Assembly: GCF_035607535.1 (NCBI RefSeq)
Contig: NZ_JAYDZX010000006.1
Span: 1 to 64,000, forward strand
Length of the DNA: 64,000 bases
Direction of reading: 5' to 3'
Source: Salinimicrobium sp035607535
GTDB taxonomy: Bacteria > Bacteroidota > Bacteroidia > Flavobacteriales > Flavobacteriaceae
Below, in pieces: positions 16,951 to 26,123 of the stretch; within the stretch, counting starts at the first letter, position 1, and the number at the start of each line of letters is the position of its first letter. The translations under genes and the position numbers were made by a program. The notes beneath the pieces were generated by a model. The model saw only the letters and a list, made by a program, of their open reading frames with translations. It was not told where the DNA came from and ran no database searches.

Positions 16951-18279
16951 ATGAATTACACAGGAGGAGATATTAAAAGGTTGGGCGAAAGGTTACGCAA
17001 CATAAAAGGAAAGCACATTTCTGATGTTGACCTTGATCTTCTTCAAGCTCATCGACTTTCCTTTACCGATCCATTATTTAAAACTTTTAAAGAACTCACC
17101 CAATTTAAAAGTACTATTCAGAGGTCAGCAATAATTGCGTTTAGATTAAAAAGGATAACTACTATTATTAATAAAGTTATCCGAAAACCAGACATGCAGT
17201 TGAATCGCATGTGGGATATTGCCGGAATACGGATTATTTTTTCGGATGAAGTTTCTGCTAGAAAAATGGTAAATCTCATAATGCAGAAATATGAGGTTAG
17301 AGGTAAGGTTAGAAACTATTTTGAAGACCCAAAAAAAATCGGATACAAGGCCTTTCACGTTTACATCACGGAACCTGAGAGTGGAAAGGTGGTTGAAGTC
17401 CAAATAAGAACTCGAGACACTCATAATTGGGCAACTCTTTTGGAAATAACAGATGTTTTATACAATACCAGATTAAAAGAGGAAGGTTATGAAAATAACC
17501 CAACGCTGGGTCGATTTCATGAATTAGTATCAAGTGAGAAAGAATTAGAACCGGAAGAGGCTGATTTCCTTTATAAAACCTTGGACAAATATGATTTCAT
17601 AACCAAGCTTGCTGAAACATTTAGAAAAAATTCCAGCATAGTCAAAAAGCAGTGGCAGGAAGTTAATACTAAAGACAGGTATTTTTTAATAGAACTTTCA
17701 TCTGATAGTGTTCCTAAGTTATCTAGTTATAAAGATTACGAAAAGGCTGAAATTGACTATTTCAACGCGTATAAAAAGGATGAAGGAGCTTTAATTGTAT
17801 TGACATCCGTACATAAACCTTCTTTTGAACAAATCAGCATTGCTTATGCTAATTATATTCTTTCCTACCACAGATTTATCAAAGATGTTCAGGAAATAAT
17901 TAAAGTTTTGGCACTTGAAAAGTTAGAAGAGAGGAAATTCAAAGAATTCCGAAAGATTTTCAGATTGTACGAAAATATTCAAGCAAATAATATAATCAAC
18001 ATCCTGATTGAAAGAGATGATATTATAATACGTTTTGAAGGTAAAGCACTCTCTTTAGAAAGTAACTCAAAAATAAGTTCTAAGAAAAAAAAGGAAATAA
18101 GAAAAACCGTTGAAACTGGAATACGTCAAATGGGACGTAACCATCGCCAGTTTATGGAAGATATTAAGGAAACAATGAGTAATGGCTCAAAGTGGAATTG
18201 GAGAACAAAAGCATTTTTAAAAAAGCATGAGGACAGAGTCACTAAAAGATTGAAGTCTGTTGATCTTAAATTTGATTAA
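16951..18279 (+). CDS. RelA/SpoT-domain nucleotide synthetase in the restriction operon
   Basis: A 442-residue protein with a RelA/SpoT synthetase domain: RLKRITTIINKVIRK (65-79), DIAGIRIIF (89-97, with the conserved D and R), GYKAFHV (131-137), VEVQIRT (148-154, with the catalytic-region E and QIRT) and HNWATLLE after it. There is no HD hydrolase, TGS or ACT domain, so it is not a housekeeping Rel. The C-terminal 280 residues are helical and unrecognised, possibly a sensor. Known relatives include alarmone synthetases and toxic SAS or CapRel enzymes that pyrophosphorylate nucleotides or tRNA. It begins three bases after hsdS and is AT-rich (20 of 60 G+C in 17161-17220). Use as an anti-phage effector is inference. 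Confidence 0.85.
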   Translation: MNYTGGDIKRLGERLRNIKGKHISDVDLDLLQAHRLSFTDPLFKTFKELTQFKSTIQRSAIIAFRLKRITTIINKVIRKPDMQLNRMWDIAGIRIIFSDEVSARKMVNLIMQKYEVRGKVRNYFEDPKKIGYKAFHVYITEPESGKVVEVQIRTRDTHNWATLLEITDVLYNTRLKEEGYENNPTLGRFHELVSSEKELEPEEADFLYKTLDKYDFITKLAETFRKNSSIVKKQWQEVNTKDRYFLIELSSDSVPKLSSYKDYEKAEIDYFNAYKKDEGALIVLTSVHKPSFEQISIAYANYILSYHRFIKDVQEIIKVLALEKLEERKFKEFRKIFRLYENIQANNIINILIERDDIIIRFEGKALSLESNSKISSKKKKEIRKTVETGIRQMGRNHRQFMEDIKETMSNGSKWNWRTKAFLKKHEDRVTKRLKSVDLKFD

Positions 18280-18336
18280 ATATCAAGAAGAGATTCGGAA
18301 GTTAGTGTAAAAAAGAGTTTTTAAACATTTAAAGTA

Positions 18337-19014
18337 ATGAAAGGCAAATCCCAATTCACTAAAGAAGAAGCCAAGCAGATTGAGCAGCTAATCAGGCAAA
18401 AGCTGAATGCCGGTGCTTCGGAGCAAAAAGGCATCAGGAATAAAATCAGAAAGCTGGGTTTTTACGCTTCAGATTTTGGAATTGGAGGTGGCTATACCGT
18501 AAATAATTTTAGAAGAGTCGCTAGTATAAGAAGCAATGGTAGACCATCAACAGAACCAGGAGCAGCAAAGTCAGCCGAAAAAAATGGAGTTACTGCTAAA
18601 GCCTCAAAAAGAGCAAAAAGTGATGAGGCTTATATCCTGGACCTGTGCGATGAAATCTTAAAAGAAAAAAGCCTGCGCCAGCACCGTTTCGATTTCCTTC
18701 GAGGAGACACCGGCTCCAAATTACCTGTAGATGCTTACTACCCCGAATTAAATCTGGTCATCGAATACCGCGAAAAGCAACATACCGAAACCGTTACTTT
18801 TTGGGATAAAAAAGAAACAGCTTCTGGCATTTCCAGGGGAGAACAACGAAAAAGATATGATGAGCGTAGAAGAATTCAGATTCCTGCCAACGGATTAAAA
18901 TTGCTGGAGATAGATTACAGCCAGTTTGACCATACGAGCAGTAAAAAACTAATCAGAAATCGGGAGGCAGATATTGACCAGTTGAAAATATTACTCACAA
19001 CATTCATGAACTAG
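18337..19014 (+). CDS. Putative nuclease (PD-(D/E)xK/Vsr-like) in the restriction operon
   Basis: A 225-residue protein. Residues 117-150 contain RFDFLRGD, LPVDAYYPELNLVIEY and REKQH, an arrangement (acidic residue D132, then E143 in a hydrophobic beta strand, then K147, Q148 and H149) like Vsr/DUF559-type and other PD-(D/E)xK nucleases, where IEYxGxQH is typical. GEQRKRYDERRR near 168 would be the following helix. The first 65 residues form a separate helical region and residues 66-95 a linker. Family assignment rests on this motif only. It is 57 bases after the RelA/SpoT-like gene and 43 before the first DUF262 gene. Confidence 0.5.
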   Translation: MKGKSQFTKEEAKQIEQLIRQKLNAGASEQKGIRNKIRKLGFYASDFGIGGGYTVNNFRRVASIRSNGRPSTEPGAAKSAEKNGVTAKASKRAKSDEAYILDLCDEILKEKSLRQHRFDFLRGDTGSKLPVDAYYPELNLVIEYREKQHTETVTFWDKKETASGISRGEQRKRYDERRRIQIPANGLKLLEIDYSQFDHTSSKKLIRNREADIDQLKILLTTFMN

Positions 19015-19057
19015 CACGTAGTCTAAACTAGTATTGAAATGAAAATAAATAGAAATA

Positions 19058-20848
19058 ATGACAGAATTAATATTCAGCATTAAAGACATTTTTAACGATA
19101 AAAGCTTAGCGGGTTGCCTAAAGCAATACGACAGTTCCTTTTATCATATTCCTGCATATCAGCGAGGATATAAATGGTCTTCAGAACGAGATGGAGCTGT
19201 AACCGTACTCCTCAATGACTTAAAGAAAGCGTACTTAACTGCTAAGGAAGGAAAGAAAAAAGAATATTTTCTTCAATACATAACTTTAAAAAAAATAAGT
19301 TTAGCAGAAGGGAAAGGTCTGGAAGTCATAGATGGACAACAGCGCCTTACAACTTTATCTGTTATTTTATCTTCATTAGCAATCTTTCTCGATGAAGAAA
19401 ACATTTCGGCGAATAAACTGCATTATGCAATCCGTGAAAATTTTTTTGATGATCATATCTACAAAAAAAGTGGATTTAATTCTCTGGTTCAAAAGAGCTG
19501 GCACCAAACAATTACAGAGAACAAAGAATTAAATAAACAGGACATCTTCTATTTATTCAAGGCTGCTGAAAAGTGTAATAGTTTCTTTGGTAAAGAATTG
19601 AAAAATGAACTTCTAGATTTTTATAATTATTTACTTAATGAGGTTAAGTTGATCGTAAACTCTATTGAACCTCATATTGAGAGTGAAGCTGTTTTCAAAA
19701 ACTTAAACAGTAATAAAGTTCCACTTACAGAGGCAGAGTTAATTAAAGCACTTATTATTACAAGTCTCGGTAGAAATCGCACAAATGAGAAAATCACTAA
19801 CTTTCATGAGATCCTAGAAATCCGCAGCAAAATAGGAAGAGTATGGGACGAAATTTCGAGTTGGGTCCACCGGCCGGAAATAAAGAGTTTTTATTTTAAT
19901 AATAAAAAAGATGCAATGCATGAACTTCTAAAGTTAACGGCAGCATCTTTAGAAGAACAGAATAAACTGAAAATTAAAGCGGGTGAGTTTCCTTTATTTA
20001 ATGCGTTTTTAGATTTTGGAAATATAGATGTTGTATTTAAGGAACTGCTAGAAATTAAAAATACTCTTGATGATTGGTTTACTGATCCCCTTTTCTACAA
20101 CTTAATAGGGTTTCATCGCTTCGCCAAAAAAAGTGGGAACAACAATCGCAATTATTTAGTGAGTCTATTATCCCATACCTCAAAAACCTCACTTCTTGCA
20201 AAGTTAGAAGATGATAAAGAAGGCCTTTTAAAACAGATTAAGATTGAAGAGTTAAATTACGAAGAATCTCCCGAAAATATCCACCATATTCTCCTTGCTT
20301 TAAACGTTTTTATAGAGGGTTGGCAAAAAGATTTTCGCTTTAATTTTTACGCTTTTGAGCAGGAAAACTGGTCTTTGGAACACATCTTCCCGCAAACTCC
20401 AGAAGGGAAGAAAAACATCTTGAGTATTGAGAACAAGCTTGCAATTAAAGAAATACTAGAAAGTAATCTAACTCCTGAGATTGAAATGGTTCTGGATTTA
20501 GATGAAAGGGACCAAGCTCAAAAGGAGATCTATTATAAGGCACTTAAAGCTGAAGCATCCCTCAATTCCATTGGAAATATGTGCTTGATGACTGGAGGAG
20601 ACAATGCATCTAATGGGAATAAATTTTTTCCTGAAAAGCGTAATAACATATTAAATCTGATTCAAAAAGGAAGCTTTGTTCCAAAACACACTTTTGACGT
20701 CTTCAGTAAAATGTTTGAAGATGCCGATACTGCTCGCATGAATGTTTGGAGTAAACGGGATATGGAAAGTCATTCAAATCATATCAAGAATGTTTTAAAG
20801 TTAAAATTGAAGGAATCTAAAAAAGACCAACAGCATGAAAGCAGGTAA
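19058..20848 (+). CDS. DUF262 + DUF1524 (HNH) protein, GmrSD-like
   Basis: A 596-residue protein. The ParB-like DUF262 nucleotide-binding domain shows IPAYQRGYKW (31-40) and IDGQQRLTTL (91-100). The C-terminal nuclease domain shows WSLEHIFPQ (His near 444) and NSIGNMCLMTGGDNASNGN about 65 residues later, the DUF1524/HNH pattern. This is the domain pairing of the type IV enzyme GmrSD, which cuts glucosylated hydroxymethylcytosine DNA, and of SspE. It probably recognises modified or foreign DNA, and the exact target is unknown. Its last 14 bases overlap the next gene, so the two DUF262 proteins are likely made as partners. Confidence 0.85.
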   Translation: MTELIFSIKDIFNDKSLAGCLKQYDSSFYHIPAYQRGYKWSSERDGAVTVLLNDLKKAYLTAKEGKKKEYFLQYITLKKISLAEGKGLEVIDGQQRLTTLSVILSSLAIFLDEENISANKLHYAIRENFFDDHIYKKSGFNSLVQKSWHQTITENKELNKQDIFYLFKAAEKCNSFFGKELKNELLDFYNYLLNEVKLIVNSIEPHIESEAVFKNLNSNKVPLTEAELIKALIITSLGRNRTNEKITNFHEILEIRSKIGRVWDEISSWVHRPEIKSFYFNNKKDAMHELLKLTAASLEEQNKLKIKAGEFPLFNAFLDFGNIDVVFKELLEIKNTLDDWFTDPLFYNLIGFHRFAKKSGNNNRNYLVSLLSHTSKTSLLAKLEDDKEGLLKQIKIEELNYEESPENIHHILLALNVFIEGWQKDFRFNFYAFEQENWSLEHIFPQTPEGKKNILSIENKLAIKEILESNLTPEIEMVLDLDERDQAQKEIYYKALKAEASLNSIGNMCLMTGGDNASNGNKFFPEKRNNILNLIQKGSFVPKHTFDVFSKMFEDADTARMNVWSKRDMESHSNHIKNVLKLKLKESKKDQQHESR

Positions 20849-23006
20849 ATACACTGTAAAGGAATTATTTGTTAATCGGTACCTAGATCAAATAGTCATT
20901 CCAGAAATTCAGCGAGATTATGTTTGGGAAAAAGAACAAGTTACAGGTTTGTTCAATTCAATTTATCATGATTTCCTTAAGTTTCAAGATTCCATAAAGG
21001 ATGTGCCAAAAATTGAAACTACAGATGAGGATCTCATGCGTGCCTTTAAAGAATTCTACCAAAAAAGACATTTTTCTTCAAATATCGGCTTTATATACGC
21101 CTATAATGATGAGCAAAGTGCCGGCAAATATTTTCTGATAGATGGTCAACAACGAATTACTACTATCTTTTTACTCTTACTTGCTCTGACTTCTGATGAA
21201 GAAGACTTAAAGAAGGAATTTAAGAGCACCTACTTTGAGGACAATAATTTAAAAGTTGATTATAAGGTTAGAGAGGCAGCTCATCAATTTCTGTCAGCCT
21301 TTGTAGAATCTAAACTCAAGGGAGCGGGTGATATTAAGGCTGCTTCGTGGTATTTCAAAAATCAATATGAATCCGATACTACAATCCAATCCATATTAAC
21401 AAATTTCCGAACCCTTAAAAACGTTATAAGGGCGCAGGAAAACTTAAATAGGAAAAAGTTTTATTCTTATCTCGAAGACTATGTGTCTTTTTGGTACTTT
21501 GACACTAATGTGAGTGAACAGGGAGAAGAATTGTACATATATATGAATGCCAGAGGCGAGCAGATTCAAGGAAACGAAAATATTAAAGCGGATTTGCTGG
21601 GAAGATTAAATTCCCATGGAAATCAGGAAGATCTAAAAAAGGATTATGGAGCCCGCTGGGAAGATTGGCAGGACTTCTTTTGGCAAAATAAAGGAGAGAA
21701 TGAAAATGCAGATTCGGGATTCAATGAATTTTTAAGCTGTGTTAGTGGATTAGAGAAGTTACTGGAAAATTCTTCCGAAAATTTTTACTCCAAAGAAAGG
21801 TTTGAGGAACATGGTCAAATAAGAACTTCTGATTTGTTAAAAAACCTTGAGATCCATAAGATTGAAAAATATCTGAATGCCCTTCAATTTATTGCAAATG
21901 AGAAGGAAGAGTTTCAGAAGAAATATTCCTATTCAAATTGGGTAGATAAAAGTTTTAATGAGATACTACGGATCTTCAACAAAGAAAAGACCAATTGGTA
22001 CGCAGATTATAATGACTCTAATAGAGCTACAGAAAGAAATCGAATGGTTTTTATCTGGTCTATTCTCTACTACACTGTTAACTGCCCCTCAAATGATCAG
22101 AAGAGAGACAATGTATTCCGGCTATTGCGTCGTTTTTATTTAAGATATTCCAATTTTGATCGCTCAGTTAAATCGATTAAACCTACGATTAAACAAATTC
22201 TTGAAAAAGGTGTATTTGAAACTTTAGAGACAACTTCAGGCGAGGAAGGTGATACAGAGGAAGACGTTTTGACCTCTACAAACAATCTTTGGGAAGAAAA
22301 TGCAAAATCTCAAATCTTTTCTCAATACTATAAAGATCCTATAATTCTAAGAAAATTTGAGGAGGCTATATGGAAAATAGAGGATCATAAATTCAACCTG
22401 GATGGAAGAGGTGTAGGAGGCACTAACATTAGCCATTTAATTGAACTTAAGGAAAGTATATCTCTTTCAGAATTGGATATAGTTCATAAGAAGTTTTTTG
22501 AAGTTTTTCCTGCAAGAGAAAAGAATTACCACACCGTTCAGAACATCCTGCTACTCTTTGGGAAATATTGGCATAGAGTAACTCCTTACTACTATGAAAA
22601 CTATCAATTTGATAATTGGAAGAGGATTATAAGAGATTATACAGGAAATGAAACCCGGAGAACAACATTTAAAAACTTTTTTAGAGAATTTCTTCAGTTC
22701 TCAGGTAGTTTTAACGAGTTTGCTTCCGAAAAAAGTCTACAAAAAATATCAATAGAAGAAGCTACGGATCTTCGAAGCCAACTTACTTGGTATAATCAGA
22801 AATTAGGGAATATGATGTGGAGTGAAGGAAACTTCATAGCATTGAAAGACTGGGAAGGCCCAGACAAGGTTTTTCCAAATTCTCATAAGATTCGTAACAC
22901 TAAAGGAAACTTTAAAGGCGGCAATCCAACCTCTCTTTTTTCCCGATTGCCGAGCAAAATAAAGGTAGAAATATCAAATCAAGAAGAACTTGTAAAAACT
23001 GAATAG
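20835..23006 (+). CDS. DUF262 protein, second member of the pair
   Basis: A 723-residue protein with IPEIQRDYVWEKEQ (22-35) and FLIDGQQRITTIFLLLLAL (about 102-120), the DUF262 signatures. Unlike its upstream partner I see no clear EHI/HxxP nuclease motif near the C-terminus, although NQKLGNMMWSEGNFI near 660 echoes the conserved N-GN of DUF1524. It may be a catalytically silent or divergent half of a two-subunit GmrS/GmrD-like enzyme. It overlaps the preceding gene by 14 bases and ends two bases before hsdR, which puts it firmly in the operon. Confidence 0.8.
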   Translation: MKAGKYTVKELFVNRYLDQIVIPEIQRDYVWEKEQVTGLFNSIYHDFLKFQDSIKDVPKIETTDEDLMRAFKEFYQKRHFSSNIGFIYAYNDEQSAGKYFLIDGQQRITTIFLLLLALTSDEEDLKKEFKSTYFEDNNLKVDYKVREAAHQFLSAFVESKLKGAGDIKAASWYFKNQYESDTTIQSILTNFRTLKNVIRAQENLNRKKFYSYLEDYVSFWYFDTNVSEQGEELYIYMNARGEQIQGNENIKADLLGRLNSHGNQEDLKKDYGARWEDWQDFFWQNKGENENADSGFNEFLSCVSGLEKLLENSSENFYSKERFEEHGQIRTSDLLKNLEIHKIEKYLNALQFIANEKEEFQKKYSYSNWVDKSFNEILRIFNKEKTNWYADYNDSNRATERNRMVFIWSILYYTVNCPSNDQKRDNVFRLLRRFYLRYSNFDRSVKSIKPTIKQILEKGVFETLETTSGEEGDTEEDVLTSTNNLWEENAKSQIFSQYYKDPIILRKFEEAIWKIEDHKFNLDGRGVGGTNISHLIELKESISLSELDIVHKKFFEVFPAREKNYHTVQNILLLFGKYWHRVTPYYYENYQFDNWKRIIRDYTGNETRRTTFKNFFREFLQFSGSFNEFASEKSLQKISIEEATDLRSQLTWYNQKLGNMMWSEGNFIALKDWEGPDKVFPNSHKIRNTKGNFKGGNPTSLFSRLPSKIKVEISNQEELVKTE

Positions 23007-23008
23007 GT

Positions 23009-26000
23009 ATGCCAACCCAAACCAACGAACAAGCATTAGAAGCCGCCATTCAGGAAAAGCTTTCCGGCTTAACTCTTGAGGGGATCAAAGAGAAAGATCC
23101 TGCCGCCAATGTCGCGGAGGAGTCGGAGCAATACAGATCCGGTAATGGCTACTATATTGGAGATCCCGGTGACTTTAATGCTCGTTACGCGGTTGACACC
23201 AGAAGGTTCTGGAACTTTTTGCAAGAAACCCAGAATGAGGAACTGAAAAAGCTGCAAAGGCACGGCGACTGGAAATTAAAGATCCTGGAACGCCTGGACA
23301 GGCTCATTAAGAAATACGGTTTACTGCGGCTGCTAAAAAAAGGGCTGGATGTAGATGATGCGCATTTCACGCTGTTCTATCAGCCGCCACTGGCCAGTAG
23401 CAGTCCGCGGGTAAAAAGGCTTTTCGAAAGCAATGAATTCAGCGCTACAAGACAACTGAGATATTCTTTGGAAAATCCGCGGGAGGAGATCGACATGGTG
23501 CTCTTCATTAACGGACTTCCCATCGCTACCCTGGAACTAAAAAATCACTGGACCGGTCAAAATGCTAAGGTTCATGGGCAGAACCAATACAAATTCAAAA
23601 GAGATCCAAAGCAGCCGCTGTTGAATTTTGGGCGTTGTCTGGTTCACTTCACTGCCGATACCGATGAAGTGTATATGACCACCAAACTCAGTGGCAAAAG
23701 CACTTACTTCCTGCCCTTCAACAAAGGCAATAACCACGGCAAAGGGAATCCGCCAAACCCATTCGGTCATAAAACCGCATACTTATGGGAAGAGGTACTT
23801 ACAAGACACAGTCTGGCTAACATTATTCAACATTTTGTAAGGTTGGATGGAAAAGCAAAAGATCCGCTTAACAAACGAACCTTATTCTTTCCTCGTTACC
23901 ACCAAATGGACGTGGTGCGAAAGATCGTGAACCACGCTTCGCAAAATGGTGTGGGACACAAGTATTTGATCCAGCATTCCGCAGGATCGGGAAAATCGAA
24001 TTCCATCACCTGGGCGGCTTTTCAGCTGATAGAAACTTATCCGGAGAAAGAAGGAATTCCGGGAAGCAAAAGCGTGGAGCAGCCATTGTTTGATTCGGTC
24101 ATAGTAGTGACAGACCGGCGCCTGCTCGACAAACAGATTCGGGAGAACATCAAGGAATTTTCCGAAGTAAAAAATATAGTCGCCCCCGCCTACTCTTCCA
24201 AAGAATTGCGGGAAAGCCTGGAAAGCGGGAAAAAAGTGATCATTACCACCATTCAGAAATTTCCATTCATAGTAGACGGTATCGCAGATCTTGCCGATAA
24301 ACGTTTTGCTGTGATCATCGATGAAGCCCACAGTTCCCAAAGCGGCTCGGCCCACGACAACATGAACCGGGCCATGGGACAGCAACAGGAAGAGGAGGAA
24401 GAAGATGCGCAGGACAGAATCCTCAAGGCGATGCAGTCGCGTAAGATGCGGGGCAATGCTTCTTATATGGCTTTTACCGCCACGCCTAAGAACACCACTC
24501 TTGAGAAGTTCGGAGTAAAACAAGAAGATGGTTCCTATAAACCGTTCCACCTATATTCGATGAAGCAGGCTATAGAGGAAGGTTTTATCCTGGACGTGCT
24601 GGCGAATTACACCACCTACAAAAGCTATTACGAGCTGGAAAAATCCATTGAGGAAAATCCCCTTTTTGACACCGCTAAAGCGCAGAAGAAATTGAAGGCT
24701 TATGTAGAAAAGGACCAGCGCACGATCAATACTAAGGCCGAGATCATGATCGATCATTTTATTCCTAATATCTACAACACCAAAAAATTGAAGGGGAAAG
24801 CCAAGGGAATGGTGGTGACTCAGAGCATTGAATCGGCCATCCGCTACTACAAAGCCATTAAAAGGATCCTGAAAGACAAAGGAGAACCTTTTGGCGTACT
24901 GGTCGCCTTTTCGGGAAAGAAAACAGTAGACCGAATAGAATATACCGAGGAAACCATCAATAACCTGCCCTCACACCTGGACACTGCAAAAAGTTCAGAT
25001 CCGGGGTACATCAGCGACAAACTCGCCCGATATTTTGATATGCCCGAATACAAGCTCCTCGTGGTAGCCAATAAATATCTCACTGGATTCGATCAGCCAA
25101 AGTTGACGGCGATGTATGTAGACAAAAAGCTGCAGGGCGTATTGGCCGTTCAGGCATTGAGCAGATTGAACAGAAGCGCCAATTCTTTAGGCAAGAAAAC
25201 CGAGGATCTTTTTATCCTGGACTTCTTCAACAGCACCGATGATATCAAGAATTCTTTTGATCCTTTCTACACTGCCACCTCTCTCAGTCAGGCAACCGAT
25301 ATTAATATCCTGCACGAATTAAGAGATGCTTTAGGGGACACAGGAGTTTATGAATGGAGCGAGGCGCTTGATTTCACCACCAAATATTTGAACAAAGTAG
25401 ATGCCCAGGAGCTGAGTTATATTATTGACGTTCCGGCAGAACGTTTCAATGAAGGTCTGGGTCTGGAAGATGACGAAAAAGCCGATTTCAAGATCAAAGC
25501 AAAACAATTCGTAAAGATCTACGGCCAGGTGGCTTCAATTATGCCTTATGAGGTAATGGATTGGGAGATCCTGTTCTGGTTCCTCAAATTTCTGATCCCA
25601 AAACTGGTGGTAAAAGATCCCGAAGCCGATAAGCTGGACGAACTTTTAGAATCGGTAGATCTTTCCACCTATGGTCTGGAGCGGGTAAAACTGAATGAGA
25701 AGATCGGTCTGGACGATTCAGAAACTGAGGTAGATCCCCAGAACCCTAATCCCCGTGGCGCCCATGGTCCGGAAAAAGAAGAAGATCCGCTGGAGCTGAT
25801 CATCAAAAGCTTCAACGAAAGATGGTTTCAGGGTTGGGAAGCCACCCCTGATGAACAACGGGTAAAATTTGTGCAGTTAAGCAAACACATCCAGGCCCAC
25901 CCCGACTTTCAAACCAAAGTCGCCGATAACCGTGATCAGCAAAATAGTGACCTCGCTTTGCGAAAGATCCTTGACGATGTAATGAGAAAACAACGTAAAA

Positions 26001-26110
26001 ACGAACTCGACCTATACCGCCTCTTCGCCAAAGACGAAGCTTTTAATCAGGCCTTCTTTGACACGATGAAAAGGATGGTGAGTATCGGGGAGAATAGGAA
26101 TCAATTGTAA
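23009..26110 (+). CDS. hsdR: Type I restriction enzyme subunit R
   Basis: The translocating endonuclease of the complex, 1033 residues. The N-terminal nuclease has IDMVLFINGLPIATLELKN (about 158-177, the D...ExK site) followed by QYK. The motor has Walker A AGSGKSNSITW near 323, DEAH in AVIIDEAHSSQSG near 434, TATP near 490, and motif VI QALSRLNR near 718. The start GGTATG lies two bases after the previous stop. G+C is high again (30 of 60 in 25081-25140), like hsdM and unlike the four genes in between, so the hsd frame and the cargo have different histories. Confidence 0.95.
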   Translation: MPTQTNEQALEAAIQEKLSGLTLEGIKEKDPAANVAEESEQYRSGNGYYIGDPGDFNARYAVDTRRFWNFLQETQNEELKKLQRHGDWKLKILERLDRLIKKYGLLRLLKKGLDVDDAHFTLFYQPPLASSSPRVKRLFESNEFSATRQLRYSLENPREEIDMVLFINGLPIATLELKNHWTGQNAKVHGQNQYKFKRDPKQPLLNFGRCLVHFTADTDEVYMTTKLSGKSTYFLPFNKGNNHGKGNPPNPFGHKTAYLWEEVLTRHSLANIIQHFVRLDGKAKDPLNKRTLFFPRYHQMDVVRKIVNHASQNGVGHKYLIQHSAGSGKSNSITWAAFQLIETYPEKEGIPGSKSVEQPLFDSVIVVTDRRLLDKQIRENIKEFSEVKNIVAPAYSSKELRESLESGKKVIITTIQKFPFIVDGIADLADKRFAVIIDEAHSSQSGSAHDNMNRAMGQQQEEEEEDAQDRILKAMQSRKMRGNASYMAFTATPKNTTLEKFGVKQEDGSYKPFHLYSMKQAIEEGFILDVLANYTTYKSYYELEKSIEENPLFDTAKAQKKLKAYVEKDQRTINTKAEIMIDHFIPNIYNTKKLKGKAKGMVVTQSIESAIRYYKAIKRILKDKGEPFGVLVAFSGKKTVDRIEYTEETINNLPSHLDTAKSSDPGYISDKLARYFDMPEYKLLVVANKYLTGFDQPKLTAMYVDKKLQGVLAVQALSRLNRSANSLGKKTEDLFILDFFNSTDDIKNSFDPFYTATSLSQATDINILHELRDALGDTGVYEWSEALDFTTKYLNKVDAQELSYIIDVPAERFNEGLGLEDDEKADFKIKAKQFVKIYGQVASIMPYEVMDWEILFWFLKFLIPKLVVKDPEADKLDELLESVDLSTYGLERVKLNEKIGLDDSETEVDPQNPNPRGAHGPEKEEDPLELIIKSFNERWFQGWEATPDEQRVKFVQLSKHIQAHPDFQTKVADNRDQQNSDLALRKILDDVMRKQRKNELDLYRLFAKDEAFNQAFFDTMKRMVSIGENRNQL

Positions 26111-26123
26111 TCAACATATAGCC

